49,630 bases of DNA, from the NCBI GenBank assembly GCA_020073385.1, contig JAIQFH010000078.1:1-49630 (forward strand). The letters are read 5' to 3'. A model generated the notes under the pieces. It had not been told where the DNA came from, did no database searches, and was given only the letters and a program-made list of their open reading frames with translations. The stretch is from Terriglobia bacterium (GTDB lineage: Bacteria; Acidobacteriota; Terriglobia; Terriglobales; Acidobacteriaceae). The position numbers were made by a program, and so were the translations under genes. Below are positions 1 to 8,830 of this stretch, piece by piece (within the stretch, counting starts at the first letter, position 1; the number at the start of each line of letters is the position of its first letter).

Positions 1-2
1 AA

Positions 3-161
3 TTACAACGCGATGAAGCCGCCGTGCGAGCTGCGCTCAAGTTCTCTTGGAGCACCGGACCCGTCGAAGGTCACATTCATCGCCTGAAACTGATCAAACG
101 TCAAATGTACGGGCGGGCCAATCTGGACTTACTGCGGATTCGCCTGTTGCACACGGCTTGA
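3..161 (+). pseudogene. ISL3-family transposase, C-terminal end (cut by window edge)
   Basis: An open frame enters from the left edge and stops with TGA at 159-161. Its 52 residues contain STGPVEGHIHRLKLIKRQ followed by MYGRA and LLRIRLL, the typical end of the DDE domain of ISL3-family transposases (TnpA). Whether the element is intact to the left cannot be seen. No other transposase part lies in the window, so this is the right end of an element or a remnant. Confidence 0.8.
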
Positions 162-205
162 TCGACACCCGCCGCGCCATGCGCTCAGGGATAGAACCCC
201 ACACT

Positions 206-229
206 CTTCACCAAATGTGCGGAAGATCC
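206..229. repeat. Probable terminal inverted repeat of the ISL3-type element
   Basis: The stretch containing ccaaatgtgcggaagatcc lies about 45 bases after the transposase stop. Read on the minus strand it begins GGATCTTCCGCACATTTGG, which resembles the GG-starting ends of ISL3 elements as I remember them. The left copy and any target duplication are outside the window. Confidence 0.4.
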
Positions 230-275
230 AATTTTAGAGTATCGAAATCACACGCGCTGCAACACAAGAACATCG

Positions 276-339
276 TGTCATGCTGAGCGTAGAACGAGGC
301 CGCGAAGCGACCACGTTCGGAGTCGAAGCATCCCTACCC
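276..339. repeat. Dispersed intergenic repeat of the 'gtcatgctgagcg' type
   Basis: The gene-free stretch 162-465 holds the IS end and then this 64-base segment, which starts tgtcatgctgagcgtag and ends gtcgaagcatccctac. It resembles the non-coding 'GTCATTCTGAGC...GAATC' repeats scattered in many acidobacterial genomes. I see no gene in the stretch. Only one copy is in this window, so the call rests on recall of the pattern. Confidence 0.35.
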
Positions 340-465
340 AAAGCACTATGTGAATCAAGAAGTCGAGGTTTTAAACCTGACCCTAGAGGTCGCTCTTTCC
401 TAGAGATCGACGTTTGGAGCGGCCGCGAACTACGGACCTGCACCGTCGGGAATAAACAATCCCTC

Positions 466-2061
466 TTACTTGTCTTTCTTCCCCTTGCGGTACGGCTCGA
501 AATCCGACCACACCCGCTCGACCGTGGCCGTCTCCACCGCTTGCGTAATCGGCGTGTTCGGATCTTTTTCCGAAAAGATTTCCAGACTCACTGCGCCGCA
601 ACTCGGCGCGATCGCATCCGGCGGATAGATATAAAGCCCCTGGGTAGAGGTGTCGATTACATTCTCCCGAGGTCCGTGAAGCTCGTACTCGGTTTTCCCC
701 GGGTCAATCGGTACAATCTCCTTCCCGCCACACAACAGCCGCATCTTCTGAAATCCGTTCTTGAACTTTACTTTCCACATGACGCTGAATTTCGGAACGA
801 CCCGCACGATCAGCGTCGGCGGAAAATCCTGCGCATGTTCGACGGCCTGCGCAGGCACCTTCGTTTGTGATGGGTCGCTACCTGATCGCTTCGCTGCTTT
901 GCGGGCGAGGTCCATCTCTTCCTTATGGCCGAGATAGTACCGGACGGAAGGCGTCAGCACTCCCACCTCAAATTGGCCGACTGGGAAGAAATAGGGCTTG
1001 GTATCCATTTTCTCCGGTCGCTGCAGCAGTGAAACCAGCGCGTCGGAAGGGAAAAAGTCGGTGGGTTCGACCGGCAGCAGGTCAGCAGCGGGCGGCGATC
1101 CCCCTGCCATTTTTTGGCGCGCCTGCTCGATCACTGGACGGACCTCCGCGATCGGCACAATCGAAGCCAGCAGCCGCAATCCCGCGCGCGTGATTCCCGT
1201 CGCCTCGCCCCGGAGATTGAATAGCGGTCCTCCGGAATTCCCCGGGTTAATATTGATATCGCTGGTAATCGCTTTCGTTTCCACCTTGCTGACCACGCCG
1301 GTTGTGAGCACCTTTTCGCGTCCCAGCGGACACCCGATCGTGAACACCCGTTCGCCGACGACCAGCTGCGACGCCGTGTCCGAAGACACCAGGTTCAGGA
1401 CCGTGGCTTCGGGAAACGGCTGCAGATTCGCCCACAGCACTGCAATGTCCTTGTCCGTATCGGTCGCCAGCACCTTCGCCAGCACCTTGCGCTTCTGATC
1501 GAACTGCACTGCGACGTAACCGGATGACTCCACCACGTGGTTATTCGTCACCACCAGGCCTGAGGGATCCACAATGAAGCCCGAGCCGTCGTGGCCTTCG
1601 GCGCGCACCTTCACCACGGAATTCTTTAGCTTCTCGAACAGCACATTCAGATCGTTGCTTCCGCCGCTTGGCGGACTTTTGATCTCGGTGACCAGAGCTT
1701 CCGCCTTGGCGTTGTCATTGGTGAGTTCGATCACCTGCTGCGCCCCGCTCAGGGTCACGTCCAGTGCCCACGAATATCGCTTGCCCTGAAACTCAATCGG
1801 CTGCGGCGTCGTCAACTTGTATTTGCCGGGTGGGAGAGACTTCTGGAGCGTGCCGTCCAGCGCGGTTTTCAGTTCGATCGCTTCCGCGCCGGAAACATCC
1901 GTTCGCTGCAGGGTCACATGAAAGGATGGCACCGGCTTCTGGTTCAGGTCGCGGTCCACCAGCACGATCCGCAGAGTCACTTGGACCGTCTGTGATTGTG
2001 CGAATAACGTCAGCACAAGCAATCCCACTATCAGGATGGAAACTCGAACCGATCTGTTCAT
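466..2061 (-). CDS. Secreted trypsin-like (S1C/HtrA-type) serine protease
   Basis: A 531-residue protein with an N-terminal signal peptide (hydrophobic VSILIVGLLVLTLFA), an Ig/PEGA-like beta-rich stretch at about 25-130, then a trypsin-like peptidase domain. The triad is visible: His in TNNHVV near 172, Asp in DKDIAVL near 205, Ser in NPGNSGGPLF near 274. The 200-residue C-terminal region has no PDZ domain that I recognise, unlike DegP/HtrA, so the substrate is unknown. The start chosen is ATG at 2061, which has GGAG upstream and leads straight into the signal peptide; the frame also runs open to 2145 but that extension would bury the signal. It probably acts in the periplasm on misfolded or specific envelope proteins. 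Confidence 0.85.
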   Translation of the reverse strand: MNRSVRVSILIVGLLVLTLFAQSQTVQVTLRIVLVDRDLNQKPVPSFHVTLQRTDVSGAEAIELKTALDGTLQKSLPPGKYKLTTPQPIEFQGKRYSWALDVTLSGAQQVIELTNDNAKAEALVTEIKSPPSGGSNDLNVLFEKLKNSVVKVRAEGHDGSGFIVDPSGLVVTNNHVVESSGYVAVQFDQKRKVLAKVLATDTDKDIAVLWANLQPFPEATVLNLVSSDTASQLVVGERVFTIGCPLGREKVLTTGVVSKVETKAITSDININPGNSGGPLFNLRGEATGITRAGLRLLASIVPIAEVRPVIEQARQKMAGGSPPAADLLPVEPTDFFPSDALVSLLQRPEKMDTKPYFFPVGQFEVGVLTPSVRYYLGHKEEMDLARKAAKRSGSDPSQTKVPAQAVEHAQDFPPTLIVRVVPKFSVMWKVKFKNGFQKMRLLCGGKEIVPIDPGKTEYELHGPRENVIDTSTQGLYIYPPDAIAPSCGAVSLEIFSEKDPNTPITQAVETATVERVWSDFEPYRKGKKDK

Positions 2062-2446
2062 ACTCACTCCGATCTTTTGGGGTAGCTCTGATCTCGTTCG
2101 GCAAACCATGCTCGCCGCCGCGCCTGCCGAGCGCAGTGATGGCACTCACGATCTGCTGTCGGAATGTCGTTCGTCTCCCGCTCAATGTGACATCTGCCCC
2201 ATGCTTCACATCCTCAGTTCAGAGTTCTGCCCGCTACCCCCAGTGATGAATTTGCAGAAAACCCGCAAAAATGAACTGCAACCCTTTGGGGCTCAAGATT
2301 TTACCCCTAAGTTATTGAACCCCAAGATTTTAATTTTTCATTTTCCGCTAAACTACTGATTCCAAAGGATCACACGGGGGAGGGGATAGGGGAGGGTACC
2401 AGATAGTTAACACCTCCCAAAACGGGAAATTCGAGCGCCTGAAAAG
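2062..2446 (-). promoter_or_regulatory. Upstream region of the serine protease, with a candidate promoter
   Basis: This 385-base gap holds no convincing gene. On the minus strand a TTGGGG and a TAAAAT are separated by 16 bases (about 2293-2322), a possible promoter. The ten-base word caagatttta occurs twice in the same orientation about 36 bases apart (near 2295 and 2331). Positions are approximate and the assignment is weak. Confidence 0.25.
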
Positions 2447-3109
2447 CTACTTTGCCCCGCCAATCTTCAACAACTTCTTCAGACTGATTATGCCTTTGTT
2501 CTGCAACGTGACCAGCATCTTCTGCCAGACTTGTGCCGTGAGAAATGCGTCAGCGAGCGCATGATGCGCATTCTCCGGATTGAGCCCATAAGCTTTGGCT
2601 ACCGTTTCCAGATCAAGCTTTTCGAGTTGCAGTGTCAAATCCTCGGAATATCGCCCTTGCCGCAAAAGCCAATGATGCACGCGAGCGGTATCGATTGCAG
2701 GATTTTCGAGTGTGTGTCCAGTTTGGGTCATTTCCTTGCGCAGGATCTTCAGGTCAATGTGCGCGCAGTGACCGACCAGCACAGTTCCGCGTATGAAGTG
2801 ATTCAGTTCGTCCAAAATCTTCGAGGTGCTCTCTGCGCCTTTCACGTCGTCGGAACGGATTTGGTGGATCACAACGCTCTCGGCTGGGATTTCGACTTCA
2901 GGATTGACCATGCGATAGAACTGCTCGCCCAGTCGGATACTCGCACCTTGCATCCTGACCGCACCGACCGAAAGCAGGCGATTGGTGCGGTGTTCAAGTG
3001 AAGTCAACTCGGTGTCGAGCACGACGTAGCGCAAGGAATCCAGAGGTGCATCGTGAGGAATCTCCGGTTCTCCGCGTGATTCCGGCTCTCGCTTCGGCCA
3101 AAGCGTCAC
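2447..3109 (-). CDS. DnaQ-like 3'-5' exonuclease (DEDDh family)
   Basis: A 220-residue single-domain exonuclease. Motif I is VVLDTELTSLE near residue 30, motif II HCAHIDLKIL near 115, and motif III HHALADAFLTAQ near 185, giving the D, E, D, H and D metal ligands of the DEDDh class. It lacks any polymerase or helicase domain, so it is a stand-alone proofreading or RNA/DNA-processing nuclease like those beside DUF294 proteins. Start is GTG at 3109, immediately after the TAA stop (3112-3110) of the cNMP/CBS gene, so the two are one transcription unit. The third residue of the DTE motif is followed by Leu where Thr is usual, which is unlikely to matter. Confidence 0.85.
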   Translation of the reverse strand: MTLWPKREPESRGEPEIPHDAPLDSLRYVVLDTELTSLEHRTNRLLSVGAVRMQGASIRLGEQFYRMVNPEVEIPAESVVIHQIRSDDVKGAESTSKILDELNHFIRGTVLVGHCAHIDLKILRKEMTQTGHTLENPAIDTARVHHWLLRQGRYSEDLTLQLEKLDLETVAKAYGLNPENAHHALADAFLTAQVWQKMLVTLQNKGIISLKKLLKIGGAK

Positions 3110-5041
3110 TTATCGCCCCAGTGTGGACCAGATCGCGGTCCGGAATGTGTCTTCAACCGAGGCCTGCGCTCGAGCGACCGTGCGAAAGGCTTCCTTCAGC
3201 AAGCTTCGCTGCAGATGAGTCAGCGAATCAGGGGCGATGAAGTTGCTCAAAGTCTGACCTTCACGAACCTGCCGCAATTGGCACTCGAGCCGCAACAAGG
3301 TCAGGAATTCGAAAGCCTCGTGCAATTCGCTGAACAGATTCGCGTGTTCGCCGGCATTCGAAGCGAGGGCTGAGAGCCGATCGGCCGTGTTCGTCTGCTC
3401 GATGCCCGCATCGACAGCGAATACGCGAGCGGCATTGACAATTGGTCCAGTGCCGTAGGTCTTGAGATCGAGCTGATTCCTGTGTTCTCCGCTTCGCTCT
3501 AGAACGAAGCTCCGAAAAAAACCTACCGGCGGTTTGTGAGTTGTGGCGACACAGGCAAGCACGGATTTGAAAAGACCTGCGTCCTTCAGCTGCTGACGGG
3601 TTTGAGTCATCAGACTCTGGAACAAGGCGAAATCTCCAGCAACCGGACGCATATCGAAGAAGATAAGAGCGTCTTCGGTGCCATGCAATTCCGCTTCGGT
3701 GATCCAAGTATCGAAGTAATGGATCCAGTTCCTAAGTGGCTGTCGCCAGCGCGAATTGCTGGCCATGTAATTCCCCGGACACAAAGGATAGCCGCATGTG
3801 GAGAGAGCGTCCTGCGCGAACGCAGCCAGTTGCGTGAAGTACTCGCGTGCTTGCTCGTCGGCTAAGTCCGAGTGGATAAGCGCGTTGTCCTGATCGGTCT
3901 TGAAGGTCTGCTCGCGACGTCCTTCGCTTCCCAGCACCACCCAGCAATAAGGAACTGGCGCGGCGCCGAGCCGTCCTTCCCCGAGTTGCAGGATCTTCGC
4001 GATCAGCCGGTCGTTTACTTCGGCCAGCACTCGGGTCACATGACTGGCCTTTGCTCCTTCGCGCAACAGCAGCGGGACCAGGCCGCTGATGCGGGTCTGC
4101 GCGGCCGCCAGATCCTGTACCGTCGATTGGGACTCGATGAATCGCACGACATTCAGCGGAGACTTGCCTTGCAGTACCATCAGGTCGTGTGCAGTGAGGA
4201 CGCTCGCTGGTCTTCCCTGCTGCGTAACCAGAACGTGATGGATATTGCGGCTGACCATCGCGAGTAATGCATGGAAGAGCCGGTCGCTCGATTCGACAGC
4301 TACGACCGGCTTGCTCATGATGTCTGTAACCGGCAGTTCGAGCGAAAGCGCCTGAGCTGCGACCTTCTCAGCGAAGTCACGGTCCGTGACGATTCCGACG
4401 GCCTCGCTCTTTTCATTGACTACGAAGACGCAGGTGGCTTTAGATCTCGCCAGCATCTGTGCGGCTTCGCGAATGGTGGTGTTTTGCTGGCAAAGAAGCG
4501 TTGCAGAACCCGGGACATCGCTCACGGAAAGCGAGTACAAAAGGCGCTCGGTGTCGCCCATCAGTCCGGTTTGTGTGCGCAGTTCCTGCAGGCTGCGATC
4601 CATGTAGCGCGTCAACGAGGTGCGCAGCAGGTAGTTCGCGACTTCGGCATTCGAGGAGATGAGGTGCTGCATCTGTTCCGCAGGGATGCAGTAGCAGAGC
4701 GTGTCTTCCGCAGCTGTAACATCGAGCCGCGCGAGATCCTTTCCGAGAATTGAGAGCAGGCCGAAAATCTCTCCTTCGCTGCGCATGTCGAGCGTGAGTT
4801 GTTTGCCGACCTGCGAGCGCAGGGCGAGTTTGACCGCGCCCTTCTGGATCACGTAAAGCGATTCGGAGGCAGGATGTCCCGCGTGAAGGATGACTGTGTC
4901 CTTTGGAAAGAAATCCAGAGTCATCTGCGAAGTGAGTTTGGAGAGTTCCGGCAAGGAGAGAAATTGGAATGGAGGAATACTCCTCAGGAATGAAACAACG
5001 TTGTCGCTAACGACGGAGTCGGAGAGCGGGCGAGACGCCAC
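3110..5041 (-). CDS. cNMP-binding / CBS-pair / DUF294 nucleotidyltransferase-like signalling protein
   Basis: A 643-residue cytoplasmic protein with three parts. Residues about 15-140 form a CRP-type cyclic-nucleotide-binding barrel (FFPKDTVILHAG, then GEIFGLLS). Residues about 165-290 hold two CBS repeats, including VGIVTDRDFAEKV and IMSKPVVAVESSD. The rest is a DUF294 nucleotidyltransferase-like domain with VVLGSEGRREQTFKTDQDNA near 370, followed by the helical DUF294 C-terminal domain. Families of this build are thought to sense nucleotides and modify or regulate a partner, by analogy with GlnD-type enzymes; the target is unknown. The exonuclease gene follows with no gap, an arrangement I recall from other bacteria. 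It is the first gene of its unit, downstream of the tricorn terminator. Confidence 0.85.
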   Translation of the reverse strand: MASRPLSDSVVSDNVVSFLRSIPPFQFLSLPELSKLTSQMTLDFFPKDTVILHAGHPASESLYVIQKGAVKLALRSQVGKQLTLDMRSEGEIFGLLSILGKDLARLDVTAAEDTLCYCIPAEQMQHLISSNAEVANYLLRTSLTRYMDRSLQELRTQTGLMGDTERLLYSLSVSDVPGSATLLCQQNTTIREAAQMLARSKATCVFVVNEKSEAVGIVTDRDFAEKVAAQALSLELPVTDIMSKPVVAVESSDRLFHALLAMVSRNIHHVLVTQQGRPASVLTAHDLMVLQGKSPLNVVRFIESQSTVQDLAAAQTRISGLVPLLLREGAKASHVTRVLAEVNDRLIAKILQLGEGRLGAAPVPYCWVVLGSEGRREQTFKTDQDNALIHSDLADEQAREYFTQLAAFAQDALSTCGYPLCPGNYMASNSRWRQPLRNWIHYFDTWITEAELHGTEDALIFFDMRPVAGDFALFQSLMTQTRQQLKDAGLFKSVLACVATTHKPPVGFFRSFVLERSGEHRNQLDLKTYGTGPIVNAARVFAVDAGIEQTNTADRLSALASNAGEHANLFSELHEAFEFLTLLRLECQLRQVREGQTLSNFIAPDSLTHLQRSLLKEAFRTVARAQASVEDTFRTAIWSTLGR

Positions 5042-5097
5042 AGGCTGACCTCACGGCGGACGAACCCCCGATGGTAGGAGTGCGCGTAGTGAAAGTC

Positions 5098-5142
5098 AAA
5101 AGCCCCACTTCTTGCACCAACGACCGAGCGCAGAAATGGGGC
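5098..5142 (-). terminator. Rho-independent terminator of the tricorn-like protease gene
   Basis: On the minus strand the arms GCCCCATTTCT and AGAAGTGGGGC pair over 11 bp with one G-T, around a 19-base loop, and are followed by TTTTG. It lies 12 bases beyond the protease stop codon and separates this gene from the cNMP/CBS unit. Confidence 0.8.
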
Positions 5143-5153
5143 CCGCTGAACGA

Positions 5154-8100
5154 TCACTTCGCGCCCAAATCGTCGTGCTCGTGATAGTTCGGGTAAGGCG
5201 GACGCTTAATCTCAGGCAGCGGGTGCTCTTTCAACTGCTGCATGACCACCTCGATGGCTTTTTCGAGTTGGGCGTCCTGGCCTTTTCGCCATGCAGCAGG
5301 ATCGAGATCGACATCAATATCCGGTGCAACGCCGCGGTTTTCGACTTCCCAATCGCCGTTGATACCGTAGAGAGCCGCGCGCGGAGCGGTAACGCGTCCT
5401 CCATCGATGAGTTCGGGATAGCCTCCGATTCCGACGAGCCCGCCCCATGTTTTCTTTCCGATAAGGGTACCGATCGCCGCTTTACGGAAATACCAGGGCA
5501 ACGCGTCGCCACCGGACCCGGACATTTCATTGATGATCATTACCTTCGGCCCGTAGATCGCTTCGGACGGGCTGGACCACTCGTGACCCTCGCGCGTCAT
5601 CACCTTGCTCATGAGCGGACGGCGGAGATATTCGATGATGTAGTCGGCGAGCTGTCCACCTTCATTGAAGCGCTCGTCAATGATGGCACCTTCCTTACCG
5701 ACCTGCGCGAAGTAGTAGCGATTAAAGCTGGTGTAACCGCCCTGCCCGGTGTCGGGAACGTGAACGTAGGCGACGCGGCCGCCGGTGGCTTGATCAACGC
5801 GGCGGCGGTTGTCTTCAATCCAAGCAAGATGGCGCAGGTTCTCCTCGCTCTCGACGGGAACAACCGTGACATCGCGTGAGTCTTTGCCGTCGGGATTGGC
5901 GCCAACTTTGAGCACGACCTGTTTGCCGGCGGTCTCCTCGAAGAAGCTGTAGATGTTGTCAGAGGCATGAAGATCGCGGCCGTTGACAGCCAGAATGTAG
6001 TCTCCGGCTTTCACGTTAACGCCCGGCTGTGTGAGCGGAGCCTCGTTGCCCGGGTTCCAATTCTCGCCGTTGAAAACCTTGGCCACGCGGTAGCGGTTGT
6101 TTTCGAGGCTGTAGTCAGATCCAAGCAGACCACCCTTGAGTTTCTTGGGCTCGGGACTTACTTCGCCTCCGCCGACGAACATGTGGCCTACCGTCATTTC
6201 ACCGAGACATTCCTGGAACAGATAGGTGAGTTCTTCGCGGGAGGCGAGGCCGTCAAGATAGGGCGCGTATTTCTTTTTGACTTTGTCGAGATCGAGGCCG
6301 TGGTAGTGCGGATCATAAAAGAAGTCGCGCTCGATGCGCCAAGTCTTGTTGTAGATCTGTTTCCACATTGAACGCGGTTCGACATAGACTTCCCAACCGT
6401 CGAGTTTCAGCGGACCAAAGCCCGGCTTGGGGGAGCTGCCACCTCCCGGAGCATCGTCAGGCGAAGCAGTGGACCACGAGTCACCCTTGCGGTAGAGAAT
6501 CTTCTCACCGTCGAACGAGACCGCGAAGTCGTTGACGTCTTCCAGGACCTTGTCGACTTTGCGCTTGCTGAGGTCGAACTTCTGGATCGTCTGACTGACG
6601 TTAGGGTAGTCGTCGCCGGTAACGACCAATGGGGCCTCGGCAAGGAACAGGATGCCGGACTTTCCCCGAAGCATGTTGGTGTAGTTTTTCGCGGGGATCG
6701 GCAAGGACAGAATGCGTTGGCTGATGCTGTCGATGTCGATCTTGACGACGACCGGCTGGTCTTTCTTGTCTTTGTCTTTATCCTTATCTTTGTCTTTATC
6801 TTTGTCGTCCGCAGACTTGTTTTTGTCGTCGTCCGCCTTCTTGTCTTTCGCTTTGCCTTTTTCTGCAGACTGATCTTTGGCCTTGTCCTTCTCCTGATCC
6901 GGCTTCTTCTCCTCTTTCGGCTTCTCCTCGTCGCTCTCGGGTGCCAGTGGCGACTTTTCGTCTTTGCTCAACACGGCGAGGTAGACGTTGCGGGTCACGC
7001 GGTGCTCATCGCTGGTCATATCCAGCCCCGCAGGCGTCAATCCTGTATTTGTGGAAGCGGTGAAGTAGAGGTACTTTCCGTTCTTGTCGAATATGGGATT
7101 GATCGCATCGCTCATTCCGTCCGTGATCTGAAAGGCTTTGCCTTGATCGAGCGAATAGACGAAGACCGCATGCAGACTGCTGGGTAATTGTTTGGTGTAG
7201 GCGATCCACTTGTTATCAGGCGACCAAGTTTGGCCGAGCGTTGGATTGCCGAAGCCGTCGAAGTAGTCGGAGTCGATGAGTTTAGGTGTCGGTTTGTCGA
7301 GATCGATGTACCACAACTGCAGGCGTTTGCTGGTGTAGGCGATTTTCTTGCTGTCGGGAGACCATGTCGGAGTGTAGAAAAATGACGGGGGATTGCCGAG
7401 ATTGATGTGGTGAATGATGCCAAGTCCGTTCTGATCGCGTACGCAGAGCTCGTATTCCCCGGATTCGTCAGAGAAATAGGCGATGGACTTGCCGTCAGGA
7501 GACCATGAAGGGTCACGATCAGCGACAGCCGGGCTGTTGGTGAGATTGCGAATGTCGCCCTTATCCGTGGGCACTGTGAAGATGTCTCCCCAAGCTTCGA
7601 AGACTGCGCGGGCGCCGGTCGGGGACATTCCGAAATTCTGGATACGCTTCGGTTCAACCTTGGCGAAGTGCGGGCGGACAGCGGCGATGTCGCCGTCAAC
7701 GTGGATGTTGACGTTGTGCGCCTGGTGCGTTTGGAGATCGTAGAGTTTGATCGCTCCGAATTGCTCGACCACGATGGCGTCGGGCCCGGCTGTGGCGGTC
7801 TTGAAGTCGAATCCATCGCTGTGCAGCGCCTCAGTCACCTGTTTTGTATTTGTGTCGTACGCGAACAGGCTCACCGGTCCATTGCGATCGGAGAGGAAAT
7901 AGATAGTATCGCCAACCCACATCGGGTGGTGATCCATGGAATTTTCGCGCGGAATTCTAACGATGCTGGAGTCTTTGAGATCGGCGATCCAGATCGGCGT
8001 AGTCTGGCCGCCGTGGTAACGCTTCCAAGCTTCCTGCCATTTGTGATGAGGAACATAGGCGATGTGGGTGCCGTCGGGCGAGTAAGAGGCGTCTTTAACA

Positions 8101-8567
8101 ATGGGAAGCGGGAGCGCAGTCGGCAGGCCACCTTCGACAGGCACAGTGAAGAGTTGATCCTCGAAGTGGATGAAATTGCTGCCCCATGAGTTGAACATAA
8201 CTCTCTTGCCATCTGGGGTCCATCCAGCTACGTTCTCTTCGGCTGGATGATAGGTGAGGCGGCGAGGAACTCCTCCTGTTGCGGGTATCACGTAGACGTC
8301 GCGATTGCCATCGTATTCGCCAGTGAAAGCGATCAAGGAGCCGTCGGGAGAGAAGTGCGGTAACGACTCGGCTCCAACTCCGGAGGTAAGACGGTGGGCG
8401 TCGCCTCCGTCACGAGAGACAATCCAGAGGTCACCCGCGTAATTGAAGACGATCTGCGTCTTGCTGACCGTTGGGTAGCGCAGAAGCAAGGGAGGGTTGG
8501 ATTGGGCAATGGCGATTGCGGCGAGAACAAATACGTTAAATAGCATCAGCGAGAGAAGCTTGCGCAT
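5154..8567 (-). CDS. Secreted tricorn-like protease (S41 family)
   Basis: An 1137-residue protein starting with a signal peptide (MRKLLSLMLFNVFVLAAIA). Residues about 25-530 are TolB/PD40-like propeller repeats (HFSPDGSLIAFTG, SWSPDGKSIAYFS). A highly charged Lys/Asp/Glu linker at about 539-604 follows, then a second beta region, a tricorn core domain near 750-800, a PDZ domain near 800-900 and the S41 peptidase. Likely catalytic residues are His in MTVGHMF (near 792), Ser in EMSGSGGD (near 1014) and Glu in VENRGVAPD (near 1075), matching the tetrad of archaeal tricorn. The enzyme should degrade peptides. The signal peptide places it outside the cytoplasm, unlike archaeal tricorn. Start has GGAG 8 bases upstream. 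Confidence 0.9.
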   Translation of the reverse strand: MRKLLSLMLFNVFVLAAIAIAQSNPPLLLRYPTVSKTQIVFNYAGDLWIVSRDGGDAHRLTSGVGAESLPHFSPDGSLIAFTGEYDGNRDVYVIPATGGVPRRLTYHPAEENVAGWTPDGKRVMFNSWGSNFIHFEDQLFTVPVEGGLPTALPLPIVKDASYSPDGTHIAYVPHHKWQEAWKRYHGGQTTPIWIADLKDSSIVRIPRENSMDHHPMWVGDTIYFLSDRNGPVSLFAYDTNTKQVTEALHSDGFDFKTATAGPDAIVVEQFGAIKLYDLQTHQAHNVNIHVDGDIAAVRPHFAKVEPKRIQNFGMSPTGARAVFEAWGDIFTVPTDKGDIRNLTNSPAVADRDPSWSPDGKSIAYFSDESGEYELCVRDQNGLGIIHHINLGNPPSFFYTPTWSPDSKKIAYTSKRLQLWYIDLDKPTPKLIDSDYFDGFGNPTLGQTWSPDNKWIAYTKQLPSSLHAVFVYSLDQGKAFQITDGMSDAINPIFDKNGKYLYFTASTNTGLTPAGLDMTSDEHRVTRNVYLAVLSKDEKSPLAPESDEEKPKEEKKPDQEKDKAKDQSAEKGKAKDKKADDDKNKSADDKDKDKDKDKDKDKKDQPVVVKIDIDSISQRILSLPIPAKNYTNMLRGKSGILFLAEAPLVVTGDDYPNVSQTIQKFDLSKRKVDKVLEDVNDFAVSFDGEKILYRKGDSWSTASPDDAPGGGSSPKPGFGPLKLDGWEVYVEPRSMWKQIYNKTWRIERDFFYDPHYHGLDLDKVKKKYAPYLDGLASREELTYLFQECLGEMTVGHMFVGGGEVSPEPKKLKGGLLGSDYSLENNRYRVAKVFNGENWNPGNEAPLTQPGVNVKAGDYILAVNGRDLHASDNIYSFFEETAGKQVVLKVGANPDGKDSRDVTVVPVESEENLRHLAWIEDNRRRVDQATGGRVAYVHVPDTGQGGYTSFNRYYFAQVGKEGAIIDERFNEGGQLADYIIEYLRRPLMSKVMTREGHEWSSPSEAIYGPKVMIINEMSGSGGDALPWYFRKAAIGTLIGKKTWGGLVGIGGYPELIDGGRVTAPRAALYGINGDWEVENRGVAPDIDVDLDPAAWRKGQDAQLEKAIEVVMQQLKEHPLPEIKRPPYPNYHEHDDLGAK

Positions 8568-8660
8568 GTCGGCTCCGAAGTGGGGGAGAATGACGGGGAA
8601 TCTTAGAGCGGCAGGCGGGTGAGGGTCAACTCGTGTGTGCTTGCCGGCGTGTTTAAAATC

Positions 8661-8709
8661 CTAAAACGCAGAGGGCGCCGAGAAGGTCCGCAGAGAGCGC
8701 TGAGAAAAG
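8661..8709. repeat. Degenerate 'cagagggcg...cagagagcg' intergenic repeat
   Basis: The gap 8568-8830 holds no gene. Its middle reads cgcagagggcgccgagaagg followed by tccgcagagagcgctgag, an imperfect member of the dispersed family whose clearer copies are at 17250, 17876, 27846 and 43384. Confidence 0.4.
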
Positions 8710-8830
8710 CAAAAATGCCGTTAACCGTGGTTAAGTCTGTTGAATTTGACTGCCGGGTTTCGTTCGGGCCAACGTTCTGGCCTCATCGCCTTCCAGTCAG
8801 GAGCATCTGATTGCTCAACGGCACGGATAA

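Noticed and set aside
280..870. 196-residue plus-strand open frame
   Set aside because: Mostly antisense to the serine protease and starts in an intergenic repeat; no motif or ribosome site.
6717..7187. 156-residue plus-strand frame rich in Val/Phe/Leu that looks like membrane helices
   Set aside because: It is the reverse of the Lys/Asp linker DNA of the tricorn-like protease.
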